A DNA stretch of 64,000 bases from Xanthomonas phaseoli pv. phaseoli (GTDB taxonomy: Bacteria > Pseudomonadota > Gammaproteobacteria > Xanthomonadales > Xanthomonadaceae). Location: the NCBI GenBank assembly GCA_022749655.1, contig CP094243.1, positions 2,542,001-2,606,000 of the forward strand, in the 5' to 3' direction. The first letter of the stretch is position 1; the number at the start of each line of letters is the position of its first letter. Shown piece by piece: positions 1 to 13,021 of the stretch. The translations under genes and the position numbers were made by a program. The notes beneath the pieces are model-generated. The model made no database searches. It saw nothing but the letters and a program-made list of their open reading frames with translations, and had not been told where the DNA came from.

Positions 1-36
1 AAGCCGGTCTTTGCGTCACACACAAGGCCTAGTGAC

Positions 37-1940
<1,904 letters not shown>

Positions 1941-2177
1941 TGGGGTCGTGCTCCGTGGTGGTCCAGGCCGCAACGCGGCCGATGGCCTGGGGATGCGGGC
2001 TTCTGCCGATTTTTCAAGGCGGCCTGCACGCATGTCCCGCGCGTGGCGGCCGGCGTGGGGAGGGCGGCTGCAGCAACGGCAGCGGTATCATGGCCGGCCA
2101 TTCGTCCTGCCTTGAGCCATGTCGCCAACTGCGCTGCTGCCGTGCTGCACCCGCCCACCATCGACAGGTGCGTGGCG

Positions 2178-3304
<1,127 letters not shown>

Positions 3305-3350
3305 AGAGTTGCAGTCACATCACCACACGCATTTCAAAGGGAGGAGTTTC

Positions 3351-3848
3351 ATGAAACACACCATGCGCGCTCTGGCGCTCGCTTCGATCGCCGCTCTGGC
3401 GGTCACCGCCTGCAAGAAGGAAGAGCCGGCGCCGACCGCTGCCGCCGCGCCGGCCCCGTTGACCGCACCGGCCAAGGACGACAACGCCGGCTGGAAGAAG
3501 TACCTGCAGGAAGTGGTCGGCCAGAACCTGGGCACCACCACCAACAGCCCGTTCCTGTACTACTTGCCGCCGGAGTCCGATGCCGAATTTGCCGGCAGCT
3601 ACGAACGTCAGCTGGAAAGCGTCAAGACCGCACTGGCACGCGGCGTGCAGCCGGGCAACATGCTGGCCTTCGGTTCGTCGGCGTCCAGCAAGATGGCCGA
3701 CCTGATCGATGCAGCGTTCAAGGACGTGGCACCGGACTCGATGAAGGGTGTGCGCGTGCTGTTCATCGGCAACGCCGCCGACAACGCGCGTGTGCAGACC
3801 ATCGTCCAGCCCAAGGGCGCGGAATACATCTTCGTTGAAGCCAAGTAA
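3351..3848 (+). CDS. Small putative lipoprotein, function unknown
   Basis: A 165-residue protein preceded by the ribosome binding site GGGAGGAG. The N-terminus is a short signal peptide (MKHTMRALALASIAALA) ending in a lipobox-like VTAC, so Cys near residue 21 is probably lipidated. An Ala/Pro-rich linker follows, then a compact soluble domain with the segments NSPFLYYLPPESD and RVLFIGNAADNARVQ. I do not recognise a named family. It lies between coaD and a ferredoxin on the same strand but is followed by a strong stem-loop, so it may end the coaD transcript. Confidence 0.8.
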   Translation: MKHTMRALALASIAALAVTACKKEEPAPTAAAAPAPLTAPAKDDNAGWKKYLQEVVGQNLGTTTNSPFLYYLPPESDAEFAGSYERQLESVKTALARGVQPGNMLAFGSSASSKMADLIDAAFKDVAPDSMKGVRVLFIGNAADNARVQTIVQPKGAEYIFVEAK

Positions 3849-3858
3849 TGCCGTGCCA

Positions 3859-3888
3859 GGCCGGATGCGCGCGAGGGCGCATCCGGCC
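3859..3888 (+). terminator. Strong stem-loop after the lipoprotein gene
   Basis: An 11-base perfect stem, GGCCGGATGCG at 3859-3869 pairing with CGCATCCGGCC at 3878-3888, begins 11 bases after the lipoprotein stop. There is no T-run after the stem, so it is either a weak terminator, an mRNA 3'-end stabiliser or a small REP-like palindrome. Confidence 0.45.
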
Positions 3889-4078
3889 GCGCCTGGGAAT
3901 GCACCATGCTGCCGAGTTCGCACTCCACCGGAGCCGGCCGTGTCAGGCCGGTGTCCGACAGCGCCCACGGCGTTGTCCACCTGCCGCTTCGCGCCATCTG
4001 CGCCCGGCTGCAGCAGCACATTGCGTTCCAGCGCCTGCGGTTGCAGCGCGCCGTGTCGCGTCGCATCGTAGTGCCGAT

Positions 4079-4362
4079 ATGTCTCTGAAAATCAACGAGC
4101 TCTGCGTCAACTGCGACGTCTGCGAGCCGGCGTGCCCGAACCAGGCCATCTCAATGGGCGAAACCATCTACGTCATCGACCCGGCACGTTGCACCGAATG
4201 CGTGGGCCATTTCGACGAAGCGCAGTGCGTGGTGGTGTGCCCGGTCGAATGCATCGACCCGGATCCGGCCATTCCGGAAACCCATGATCAGTTGCTGGCC
4301 AAGCTGATGCAGTTGCAGCGCGATCATCCCGAACTGTACGAACAGGAGCCCCCGCCCCGTGA
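4079..4362 (+). CDS. YfhL-like 4Fe-4S dicluster ferredoxin, stop codon lost to a probable frameshift
   Basis: Small electron carrier with two 4Fe-4S sites: CVNCDVCEPACPNQAI near the start and CTECVGHFDEAQCVVVCPVEC after it. As read, there is no stop until 5353, deep inside the next gene. Adding one C to the CCCC run at 4355-4358 gives ...EQEPPPP and a TGA at 4360-4362. That overlaps the GTG start of gamma-glutamyltransferase in a typical coupled arrangement and gives a 94-residue product. I therefore end the gene there. The physiological redox partner cannot be told from the context. Confidence 0.85.
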
Positions 4363-6137
4363 GCACTTTTTCCCGACGTTTTTCTTCGCGCGGCGTGTTG
4401 CTGCTGGCCTTTGTGCTGGCGCCAGCGGCCTGGTGCGCCGATGCCGCCAAGCCGGCGACGGCCACCACCGCAGCGGTTGCCGCGCATCCGCCCGGTGCGG
4501 CGATCGCCAGCGGCCATGCGCTGGCCACCGATGCCGGCCTGCAGATCCTGCGCGAAGGCGGGAATGCGTTCGATGCCGCGGTGGCGGTGTCGTCCACGCT
4601 GGCGGTGGTCGAGCCGATCAGCTCGGGGCTGGGCGGCGGCGGGTTTTTCCTGCTGCACGACGCCAAGACCGGAAAGGACGTGATGCTGGACGCGCGCGAG
4701 ACCGCGCCCGCGTCGGCCACCGAGGCGCAATTTCTCGACAAGAACGGCGAGCTGGACCGCGACCGTTCGGTCAACGGCCCGTGGTCGGCGGGCATTCCGG
4801 GCTTGCCTGCAGCGCTGGTGGAGCTGGCTGCCAAGCACGGCCGCCTGCCGCTGAAGCAGTCGCTGGCGCCATCGATCCGTATCGCGACCGAAGGTTTTCC
4901 GGTCTACGCGCGCATGGCCAAGGGCTATGCCTCGCGGCGCGAGGTGATGGAGCGTTACCCCGGGACGCGCGAGGTGTATCTGCGCGGCGGCAAACCCATT
5001 GCCGAAGGCGATACCTTCAAGCAGCCGGAGCTGGCGCATACGCTGCAGCTGCTCGGCGACAAGGGCTTCGACGGCTTCTACAAGGGCGAGACTGCCAGGA
5101 AGTTGCTGGCCGGCGTGAAGCAGGCCGGTGGCCAGTGGAGCGCGGCCGAGCTGGCCGGGTACCGGGTCAAGGAGCGCACGCCGATCCAGTTCGACTACCG
5201 CGGCTGGAAGATCACCACGGCGCCGCCGCCGTCGTCCGGTGGTATCGCGCTGGCGGCGATGCTGCAGATCCTGGAAGGCTGGGACTTGAACAAACTCGAC
5301 GACGTGCACCGCACCCATCTGGTGGTGGAATCGATGCGCCGCGCCTACCGTGATCGCACCTTCTTCCTGGGCGACCCGGACTTCGTGGACGTGCCGCAGC
5401 GCGTGCTGACCAGCAAGGATTACGCGCAAGGCCTGCGTGCCACCATCAACCCGGACAAGGCGACGCCCAGCGATCTGCTGTCGGGCAATCCCACGCCGCT
5501 GGAAGACGACGAGACCACGCACTTCTCCATCATCGATGGCGAAGGCAACCGGGTCGGCGCCACCCAGACGGTGAACCTGCTGTACGGCTCGGGACTGATT
5601 CCCAAAGGCACCGGCGTGTTGCTCAACAACGAGATGGACGACTTCGCGCTCAAGCCGGGCACGCCGAATGCCTTCGGCGTGATGGGCTATGCCGCCAACG
5701 CGCCCAAGCCGGGCAAGCGCATGCTCAGCTCGATGACGCCCACCTTCATGGAATCGGCCGACAAGGCGATCGTGCTCGGCACCCCGGGCGGCAGCCGCAT
5801 CATCACCATGGTGCTGCTGGGAATCCTGGGCTACGACGCCGGCCTGGACGCGCAGGCGGTCAGTGCGCTGCCGCGCTATCACCACCAGTGGCTGCCGGAC
5901 GTCATCGACGCCGAGACCGACGCGTTTTCGGCGCAGACCGCCAAGGGCCTGCAAGCGATGGGGCATGCACTGAAACTGCCCGGCGACACCGCCGAAGGCG
6001 GCCGCGGCTCCAGCCATGTGTGGGGCAACCTGCAGACGGTGGAGTGGGACAAGCGCAGCAACGTGCTCAGCGGCGGCAGCGACCCGCGCAACCCGGTGGG
6101 CAAGGCGCAAGTGCAATTGGACGCGGCGGCACGCTGA
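4359..6137 (+). CDS. ggt: Gamma-glutamyltransferase (glutathione hydrolase)
   Basis: N-terminal-nucleophile hydrolase that cleaves the gamma-glutamyl bond of glutathione in the periplasm. The GTG start at 4359 is followed by a signal peptide (SSRGVLLLAFVLAPAAWCADA). GHALATDAGLQILREGGNAFDAA marks the large subunit. The autocleavage and nucleophile site is the second Thr of DETTHFSIID near residue 388, and GSGLIPKGTGVLLNNEMDDF follows. GTPGGSRI near the C-terminus is also conserved. At 592 residues it is full length. It overlaps the ferredoxin gene, probably by four bases. Confidence 0.95.
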   Translation: MSTFSRRFSSRGVLLLAFVLAPAAWCADAAKPATATTAAVAAHPPGAAIASGHALATDAGLQILREGGNAFDAAVAVSSTLAVVEPISSGLGGGGFFLLHDAKTGKDVMLDARETAPASATEAQFLDKNGELDRDRSVNGPWSAGIPGLPAALVELAAKHGRLPLKQSLAPSIRIATEGFPVYARMAKGYASRREVMERYPGTREVYLRGGKPIAEGDTFKQPELAHTLQLLGDKGFDGFYKGETARKLLAGVKQAGGQWSAAELAGYRVKERTPIQFDYRGWKITTAPPPSSGGIALAAMLQILEGWDLNKLDDVHRTHLVVESMRRAYRDRTFFLGDPDFVDVPQRVLTSKDYAQGLRATINPDKATPSDLLSGNPTPLEDDETTHFSIIDGEGNRVGATQTVNLLYGSGLIPKGTGVLLNNEMDDFALKPGTPNAFGVMGYAANAPKPGKRMLSSMTPTFMESADKAIVLGTPGGSRIITMVLLGILGYDAGLDAQAVSALPRYHHQWLPDVIDAETDAFSAQTAKGLQAMGHALKLPGDTAEGGRGSSHVWGNLQTVEWDKRSNVLSGGSDPRNPVGKAQVQLDAAAR

Positions 6138-6427
6138 GGCGTGAAGCCCATTGCATCGGCGCCCGGTAGCCGGCAACCCGGCCGGGCGTCGTGCGTGGTC
6201 TGGATCAATCGCAGCAGATGCAGTGCGACCGTGGTTGCCTTAGGTTGGCGCATTTGTCGGCGGCCGGGCATGCGCCTGAGCGCTGGCACGCAGTGACGAT
6301 GCGCGCAGCATGGCGGCGTGCGAGGCGGTCCGCGCAACGGGCGCATCATTGCAGCGATGCGGATCGACGCGTGGGCGATGCCGGCATTGGACTTGTCGCT
6401 GCAAGATAATGCGGCGACCATCGCGGC
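6138..6427. other. Gene-free interval upstream of the cellulase
   Basis: About 290 bases with no supportable gene. A possible stem (CGCCCGG at 6160-6166 with CCGGGCG at 6182-6188) could end the gamma-glutamyltransferase transcript. The rest should contain the cellulase promoter, but no convincing -35/-10 pair stood out. Confidence 0.4.
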
Positions 6428-8188
6428 ATGACTATCTTCAAGACTCTGCTCACCAGCCTGATGCTCGTTCCGCCCGTGTTCGCCTGCTCTGCCGAGACGC
6501 CTGGCAGGCAGGAAGCCGTGGCGACCAGCAACACCATCCACGTCAACCAGCTGGGCTATCTGCCGGGCTCGGCAAAACTGGCCATCGTCGGGTTGCCGCA
6601 GCAGGGCGCGGCGAACCGTGCGGACCGCTTCACGGTCGAAGATGCACAGGGACGCAGCGTGTTGCAGGCGACCCTGCAGCCGGCCGCGCTGTGGTCGCCG
6701 GCCGGTCAGCAGGCGCGGGTGGCGGATTTTTCCGGGCTGCGTGCGGCCGGGACCTATCGGTTGAAGGTCGACGGGCTGCCGGCATCGGAGACCTTCGCCA
6801 TCGACGCGCATGCCTATCAGCCCCTGGTCGATGCAGCGTTGAAGGCGTTCTACTTCAACCGTGCCAGCACCGCACTGCCGGCACGCTACGCCGGGCGCTA
6901 TGCGCCCGCGGCCGGGCACCCGGATACGCAGGTGCGCATCCATCCGTCCGCAGCGTCTGCGACGCGTCCAGCCGATAGCCTGATCAGCGCGCCCAAAGGT
7001 TGGTACGACGCGGGCGACTACAACAAGTACGTCGTCAATTCCGGCATCAGCACCTACACCTTGCTGGCGGCCTACGAGCAGTATCCGGCGTTCTTCAAGT
7101 CCAAGCCGCTGACCATTCCCGACGATGCGCCCGGCGTGCCCGGCATCCTGCAGGAGGCCTGGTGGAATCTGGACTGGATGCTCGCCATGCAGGACCCGGC
7201 CGATGGCGGCGTGTACCACAAGCTCACCGACAAGCAATTCGATGGCCTGGTGATGCCAGAGCAGGCCACGCAGCCACGCTACGTGGTGATGAAGACCACT
7301 GCCGCGACCTTGGACTTCGCTGCCGTGATGGCCGTGGCCAGTCGCGTGTATGCGCCGTTCGAAAAGCAGTATCCAGGTCTGTCGGCGCGCATGTTGAACG
7401 CCGCGCGGGCTGCGTGGGTATGGGCGAAGCAGCATCCGGATGTGATCTACCATCAGCCCAGCGACGTGCGTACCGGCGGCTACGACGATGCGCACCTGGA
7501 TGACGAATTCGCCTGGGCGGCGGCCGAGTTGTACATCGCCACCGGCGAGGATGGGTTCTACGACGCGATGATCGCGCGCAACGTGCCAGCCACCGTGCCG
7601 TCGTGGGGCAATGTCGGTGGACTGGCCTGGATGTCGTTGGCCGGGCATCGCGACCAACTCACAGCGCATGCCGATCGCGCGCGGATCGAACGCGAGATCA
7701 CCGGGCTGGCACAGCGGCTGGCCGACACCTGGCAATCATCGGCATGGCGGCTGGCGATGAATGACGGCGATTTCGTGTGGGGCAGCAATGCAGGGGTGCT
7801 CAACCGCGCGATGATGCTGCTGCAGGGCTACCGGCTGACGCAACAGCGGCAATTTCTGGATGCGGCGCAATCGCAGCTGGACTACATCCTGGGCCGCAAT
7901 CCGCTGGGGCTGTCGTTCGTGACCGGGATAGGCAGACGCTCCCCGATGCATATCCATCACCGCCCCTCAGAGGCCGATGGGATCGAAGCGCCGGTGCCGG
8001 GTTGGCTGGTCGGCGGCCCGCAGCCAGGGCAGCAGGACGCCAAGGAGTGCAAGGTGCCGTATCCCTCCAAACGGCCGGCGTTGTCGTACCTGGACAACTT
8101 CTGCAGCTACTCCACCAACGAGGTGGCGATCAACTGGAATGCGCCGTTGGTGTATGTGAGCGCGGCGATCGAGGCGTCGACGCACTAA
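6428..8188 (+). CDS. Glycoside hydrolase family 9 endoglucanase, putative lipoprotein
   Basis: Beta-1,4-glucanase expected to act on cellulose or beta-glucan outside the cell or at the outer membrane. A hydrophobic leader ends in VFAC near residue 20, a plausible lipobox. An N-terminal immunoglobulin-like cellulase domain (IHVNQLGYLPGSAKLAIV) covers roughly residues 35-130. The catalytic (alpha/alpha)6 domain follows, with GWYDAGDYNKYVVNSG carrying the catalytic Asp pair. MHIHHRPSEADG is the substrate-binding HR region and YSTNEVAINWNAP carries the acid Glu. Length 586 is normal. Plant-associated xanthomonads commonly carry such enzymes; no partner gene is adjacent. Confidence 0.93.
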   Translation: MTIFKTLLTSLMLVPPVFACSAETPGRQEAVATSNTIHVNQLGYLPGSAKLAIVGLPQQGAANRADRFTVEDAQGRSVLQATLQPAALWSPAGQQARVADFSGLRAAGTYRLKVDGLPASETFAIDAHAYQPLVDAALKAFYFNRASTALPARYAGRYAPAAGHPDTQVRIHPSAASATRPADSLISAPKGWYDAGDYNKYVVNSGISTYTLLAAYEQYPAFFKSKPLTIPDDAPGVPGILQEAWWNLDWMLAMQDPADGGVYHKLTDKQFDGLVMPEQATQPRYVVMKTTAATLDFAAVMAVASRVYAPFEKQYPGLSARMLNAARAAWVWAKQHPDVIYHQPSDVRTGGYDDAHLDDEFAWAAAELYIATGEDGFYDAMIARNVPATVPSWGNVGGLAWMSLAGHRDQLTAHADRARIEREITGLAQRLADTWQSSAWRLAMNDGDFVWGSNAGVLNRAMMLLQGYRLTQQRQFLDAAQSQLDYILGRNPLGLSFVTGIGRRSPMHIHHRPSEADGIEAPVPGWLVGGPQPGQQDAKECKVPYPSKRPALSYLDNFCSYSTNEVAINWNAPLVYVSAAIEASTH

Positions 8189-8217
8189 AGCATCGCTGAT
8201 CAAGCCGATGCCGCGGC

Positions 8218-8342
8218 TGTTCCTTCTCCCACCGGGAGAAGGTGGCGCGCAGCGCAGGATGAGGGTACGGCGTCGGCAGGAATACTGATACACCGTCCCC
8301 TCATCCAACCCCTCTCCCGCAGGAGAGGGCTCAAGCTGCTGC
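8218..8342. repeat. Xanthomonas intergenic repeat, copy 1
   Basis: An imperfect palindromic element: CTTCTCCCACCGGGAGAAGG forms a hairpin, followed by GTGGCGCGCAGCGCAGGATG and, after a spacer, CCCTCATCC and CCCCTCTCCCGCAGGAGAGG as a second hairpin. Related copies lie at 8440-8555 and at about 57.94-58.33 kb. It fills the space between the cellulase and upp. Confidence 0.8.
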
Positions 8343-8439
8343 AATTCATGCTGCCTGCGTACCAAAGGTTCGGTCACCAGCAGCTCTGAATGACGCTTTT
8401 AGCCATGCCAGCAACATGATCGAGATCGGACGCGCTGCG

Positions 8440-8555
8440 GCATTTCCTGCTGCCGTCGGGAGAAGGTGGCGCGTAGCGCCGGATGAGGGTAGGGCGGCAG
8501 CAAGAACACTGGCATGCCGTACCCTCACCCCAATCCCCCTCTCCGGGGAGGGGGA
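8440..8555. repeat. Xanthomonas intergenic repeat, copy 2
   Basis: Same family as the element at 8218-8342: GGGAGAAGGTGGCGCG, TAGCGCCGGATGAGGGT, then CCCTCACCCC and CCCCTCTCCGGGGAGGGG. It sits immediately downstream of the upp stop codon on the opposite strand, so its last hairpin may double as the upp terminator. Confidence 0.8.
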
Positions 8556-8561
8556 TTGAAC

Positions 8562-9194
8562 TCACTCCATCCGCGTCCCAAAAATCCGGTCGCCTGCATC
8601 GCCCAGGCCGGGCAGGATGTAGCCCTTGTCGTTGAGGTGGTCGTCGATGGCCGCGGTATAGACCTCGACATCCGGGTGCGCCGCTTCCAGCGCTTTCAGG
8701 CCCTCCGGCGCAGCGACCAGGAAGATGCCTTTGATGCGCCGTGCGCCCGCGCGCTTGAGCATGTCGATGGTGGCAATCAGGGTGCCGCCGGTGGCCAGCA
8801 TCGGGTCCAGGATCAGGGCGTCGCGTTCTTCCAGGCGGCCAGTGAGGCGTTCGAAATAGGGCACCGGTTGCAGGGTCTCTTCATCGCGCTGCAGACCGAC
8901 CACGCTCACGCGCGCGGCAGGAATCAATGCCAGTACGCCGGGCAGCATGCCCAGGCCGGCGCGCAGGATCGGTACCAAGGTGATCTTGGCGCCGGCGATG
9001 CGCTGCACCGTCACCGGGCCCGCCCAGCCCGGCTGGGTGTGCGATTCGGTGTCCAGGTTGGCGGTGGCCTCGTAGGCCAGCAGCGTACCCAGTTCGGTGA
9101 CCAGTTCGCGGAAGCCCTTGGTGCTCAAGGCGGCATCGCGCAGCAGGCCGATCTTGTGCTGGACGAGGGGGTGGCGGACTTCGACGATTTTCAT
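8562..9194 (-). CDS. upp: Uracil phosphoribosyltransferase
   Basis: Pyrimidine salvage enzyme converting uracil and PRPP to UMP in the cytoplasm. The start is the ATG at 9192-9194 ([20 protein letters not shown]), giving 210 residues, the usual size. [11 protein letters not shown] is the uracil phosphoribosyltransferase signature, [13 protein letters not shown] is the PRPP-binding loop, and the C-terminal [10 protein letters not shown] is typical. The frame stays open upstream to 9317, but that extension lacks homology. Divergent from the TonB receptor gene. Confidence 0.96.
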   Translation of the reverse strand: MKIVEVRHPLVQHKIGLLRDAALSTKGFRELVTELGTLLAYEATANLDTESHTQPGWAGPVTVQRIAGAKITLVPILRAGLGMLPGVLALIPAARVSVVGLQRDEETLQPVPYFERLTGRLEERDALILDPMLATGGTLIATIDMLKRAGARRIKGIFLVAAPEGLKALEAAHPDVEVYTAAIDDHLNDKGYILPGLGDAGDRIFGTRME

Positions 9195-9345
9195 TGGCAG
9201 TGGCAGGCGGGGAAGGGGCACAGTGTGCCGCAGCCGCGCAGTGTGTCGCCACACTTCGGATGTGATCGCCGATGCATATGTCATGTCAGTGAAACGTCGT
9301 AGACATAGTGTGCCCACCCATTCTTAACCGATTGGGGAAGCACCC

Positions 9346-11903
9346 GTGTTGAACAAGACTCCGCTCTGCCTGGCGATCACGCTGACGTTGGCTGCGGCCA
9401 CGTGGAGTTCGCTGGCGCATGCGGCCGAGGGTGCGGCCACCGGCGGCGCTGCCAGCGCTGCGGCAATCGACCTGGAGCGGCTGGAGGTGCGCCCGCAGCT
9501 GGAAGCGCAGGAGCGCGCAGTGGATCTCAAGCGCGCCTCCGATGCCATCCAGGACGCGGTTGCCTCCGATGCGATGGGACGTTACCCGGACAAGAATGTT
9601 GCAGAATCCTTGCAGCGCCTGCCCGGCGTCAGCGTTACGCGCGACCAGGGCGAAGGCCGTTTTGTCGTCATCCGCGGCCTGGATTCGTCGCTCAACAGCG
9701 TCACCATCGACGGCATGACCATGGGCACGCCGGAAGACGGCACGCGCTCTGCGCCGCTGGATGTGATTCCTTCCGATTCCACCGAGCGCCTGAAGGTGGT
9801 CAAGTCGCCGACCCCGGACATGCCGGGCGACTCCATCGGCGGCGCGATCCAGGTGGAATCCACCTCCGCCTTCGATCGCGACGGGCGCACGGTGCGCGGC
9901 TCCATCGAAGCCAGCCACCAATCGCTGTCGGGCAAGACCAGCCCGAAAGGTGCGTTCAACTACAGCGACATCTTCAATGGCACCTTCGGGGTGGCAGTGG
10001 GTGTGAACTATCAGGACCGCGAGTTCGAATCGGACAATACCGAAGTGGCCTACGACACCTTCGACGGTGGCGCCGACGACGATCTGTTCGCCGGCGAAGT
10101 GCAACGCCGCAAATACTTCATCGAACGCACCCGCATGGGCGCGAACCTCAATCTGGACTGGCGCCCGGATGCGGATAACCGCTACTACCTGCGCACGCTC
10201 TACAGCCGCTTCGACGATGCGGAAACGCGCCAGCGCACCATCTTCGGGTTGAGCGATGGCCAGGTCAGTGCCAATGGCGACGGCACCTACAACGTGGCCG
10301 ACTTGCCGGCAGACAGCATTTCAAGCGCGTGCGCTACCGCACCAAGAAGGAAGACACCATGGCGTTGAGCGTGGGTGGCGAAAACCGCCTGAGCGCTGCC
10401 ACCGTGGACTACAAGCTGGGCTACACCAAGACCCGCGAGCGCGTGAACGATGAAAAGGAAGCGCGCTTCAATTACGACAGCGACGATCTGTCGGCCACGG
10501 TGGATCAGCGTAGCGGCATTCCGAAGCTGGGCTTCTCCGACAACGGTTGGCAGAGCAACGATGACTTCGTGTTCGATCGCTTCGTGATTGCGCCCACGCA
10601 GGTGAACGACAGCGAGCGCAGCGCGCAGATCAACGTGCGTTTTGACGGCGAGCATTCCAGCCTGAAGATGGGCGTGCTGGGCCGCTGGCGCGAGCGCGGG
10701 GTGAATGTGGACGAAAGCGAGCTGCGTCGCGGGCCGGCCATCGACCTGAGCGACTGGACCACCGCCGCGCCCGAACACCGTGGCGGCACCTTGGGCCAGA
10801 GCATCAGCTCGGACGGCATGCGCCGTTACTGGAATACCTCCGGCGATCTGTACAGTGCACGCCCGCAAGACGTGGGCGGCAACCTGCAGACCTCGCTGCA
10901 GGACGATTACACGGCCACCGAAGATGTCTTCGCCACCTATGCGATGGGCACCTGGGACATCGGTGCGCTGCGCATGATTGCCGGCGTGCGCGTGGAAAAT
11001 ACGCAGTTCAATGCCACCGGCAACCAGGTGGACGTGTCAGCCAATGGCCGCACCGCCACGGTGACGCCGCGCGAGGCGTCCAGCAGCTACACCAACGTGC
11101 TGCCCGGCCTGCATCTGCGTTACGACAGCGGCAATGACTGGGTGCTGCGCTTTGCGGCCAACAAGACCTTGGCGCGCCCGGCGTTCGGCGACGTGTCGCC
11201 GCGCGTGAGCATCAACCGTGGCGATAACGAGGTGAGCCTGGGCAACCCCGATCTCGATCCGTACCGCTCGCAGAATCTGGACCTGTCGTTCGAAAAATAC
11301 ATCGGCAGTACCGGCGTGATCTCGCTGGGCGTGTTCCACAAGTCGATCGACGACTACATCGTGCAGACCATCAACACCAACGATGCGGAATTTCCGGGCC
11401 TGCAGGTCACACGCTCGATCAATGGCGACACCGCCAAGGTGCGCGGCGCGGAATTCAATTGGCAGCAGACCCTGGACTTCCTGCCCGAGGGCTGGAATGG
11501 CCTTCTGGTGGGGGCCAGCGCCACGGTGCTGGATAGCGACTTTAATCCGGGGCTGGAAAATCGTGCCGGCGATGACTTCACCTTGCCGCGTTCGTCCAAG
11601 CGCATCTACAGCGGCCACCTGGGCTACGAAAAATACGGCTTCAGTGCGCGCGTGGCGGCGGTGTATCGCAGCCAATATCTGGACACCATCGGGCAGAGCC
11701 GTGCGTACGATATCTACGTTGCCCCACACACGCAGCTGGATTTCAGCATGAACTATCAATTCAACAGCCACGTCAGCCTGTATCTGGAAGCGCAGAACCT
11801 GCTGGATGAGCCGTTGGAGCTGTATCAGGGCATCCGCTCGCGCACCCTGCAGAATGAAGAGTACGGCCGCACCTATGCGCTTGGCCTGAAGGTGGCGCTG
11901 TGA
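9346..11903 (+). CDS. TonB-dependent outer-membrane receptor, frameshifted at about 10320
   Basis: Outer-membrane beta-barrel importer energised by TonB. A signal peptide (MLNKTPLCLAITLTLAAATW...AHAA) is followed by a plug domain with DKNVAESLQRLPGVSV and FVVIRGLDSSLNSVTIDG. The barrel ends in RTYALGLKVAL. The frame shifts by one base near 10318-10322: the first part ends ...LPADSI and the other frame resumes FKRVRYRTKKEDTMAL. One missing T in the TTT run restores a protein of about 852 residues. The stop overlaps the GTG start of a phytase-like gene, so the receptor probably imports a product or substrate of that enzyme, but the ligand is inferred only from context. Confidence 0.92.
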
Positions 11904-13021
11904 TCCCACTACGCACCGTTGTGCAGGTCACGCTGTTGTCCTCCGCCGCCGCATTGGTCGGTTGCGCCAGCGCTCCGGCCGGCCGCGAAGCCGACGAAGC
12001 GCTGCTGAAAGATCCCTTGCTCAGCGAAGCCAAGGTTGCGCACGAAGTGGTGCCGGAAGCCTTCATCACCGCGCTGACGCCATCGGACAACCTGGATTCG
12101 CCGGCCAGCTGGATGGCGCCCGATGGCCGCCGCTGGGTGATCGCCACGGCCAAGGGCACGCATGCGCTGGTGGTGTTCGACGGCGACAGCGGCAAGCGGC
12201 TGCGGGTGGTCGGCGGCAAGGGCAAGGCCCTGGGCAAACTCGACCGCCCCAATGGCATTTCGGTAGTCGATGACCTGGTGTTTGTGGTGGAGCGCGACAA
12301 CCGGCGCGTGCAGGTCTTCTCCTTGCCCGATCTCACGCCGGTGACGGCGTTTGGCCAGAACGAACTGCGCGAGCCCTACGGCCTGTGGGTACGCAAGCAC
12401 GATGGCGGCTACGAGGCGGTGGTCAGCGACAACTACATGTCGCCGGCCAATAAGGATCTGCCGCCGCCGCTGGCCGAGCTTGGCCAGCGCTTTCGGCGTT
12501 ATCAGCTCAATGCCGCAGGGCAGGGCTGGCAGGCACGCCTGACGCAGAGTTTTGGCGATACCAGCGAAGCCGGTGCGGTGCGGATTGCCGAATCGGTGTT
12601 CGGCGACGAAGCCAATGCGCGGCTGATGATTGCCGAAGAAGACGTGGCCGTGGGCACCCAGTTGCGCGAGTACGTCATGGACGGGCGGTATCGCGGCCGC
12701 AACGTCGGCAGCGGGCTGTTCAAGGCGCAGGCCGAGGGCATCAGCTTGTTCGCATGCAGCGACGGGAGCGGCTACTGGATCGCCACCGATCAGTTCAAGG
12801 ACCGCAGCGTGTTCCAGCTCTTCGATCGCAAGACGTTGGCGCATGTCGGCGCCTTTGCCGGCCGTGTGACCGCCAACACCGATGGCGTGTGGCTGGATCA
12901 ACGCGGCGATGCGCGCTTTCCGGGCGGCGTGTTCTACGCGTTGCATGACGACCAGGCAGTGGCCGCCTTCGATTGGCGCGATATCGCGCGTACATTGCGC
13001 CTGAAGGAGTGCACGCCATGA
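11900..13021 (+). CDS. Phytase-like beta-propeller lipoprotein
   Basis: A 373-residue protein starting at the GTG at 11900, overlapping the receptor stop. The leader ends in the lipobox VGCAS near residue 22. The body resembles the beta-propeller phytase fold: SWMAPDGRRWVIATAKGTHALVVFD, DRPNGISVVDDLVFVVERDNRRVQVF and the later AEGISLFACSDGSGYWIATDQ, with several Asp-rich loops that in the family bind calcium and phytate. The expected reaction is stepwise removal of phosphate from phytate at the outer membrane or in the periplasm. The coupled receptor and phosphoesterase neighbours support a phosphate-scavenging role. Substrate not proven. Confidence 0.82.
   Translation: MIPLRTVVQVTLLSSAAALVGCASAPAGREADEALLKDPLLSEAKVAHEVVPEAFITALTPSDNLDSPASWMAPDGRRWVIATAKGTHALVVFDGDSGKRLRVVGGKGKALGKLDRPNGISVVDDLVFVVERDNRRVQVFSLPDLTPVTAFGQNELREPYGLWVRKHDGGYEAVVSDNYMSPANKDLPPPLAELGQRFRRYQLNAAGQGWQARLTQSFGDTSEAGAVRIAESVFGDEANARLMIAEEDVAVGTQLREYVMDGRYRGRNVGSGLFKAQAEGISLFACSDGSGYWIATDQFKDRSVFQLFDRKTLAHVGAFAGRVTANTDGVWLDQRGDARFPGGVFYALHDDQAVAAFDWRDIARTLRLKECTP

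Noticed and set aside
9235..9345. Possible Pho box before the TonB receptor (TGTCATGTCAGTGAAAC-like)
   Set aside because: Only loose similarity to the direct-repeat consensus; not strong enough to annotate, although the operon would make sense as a Pho target.
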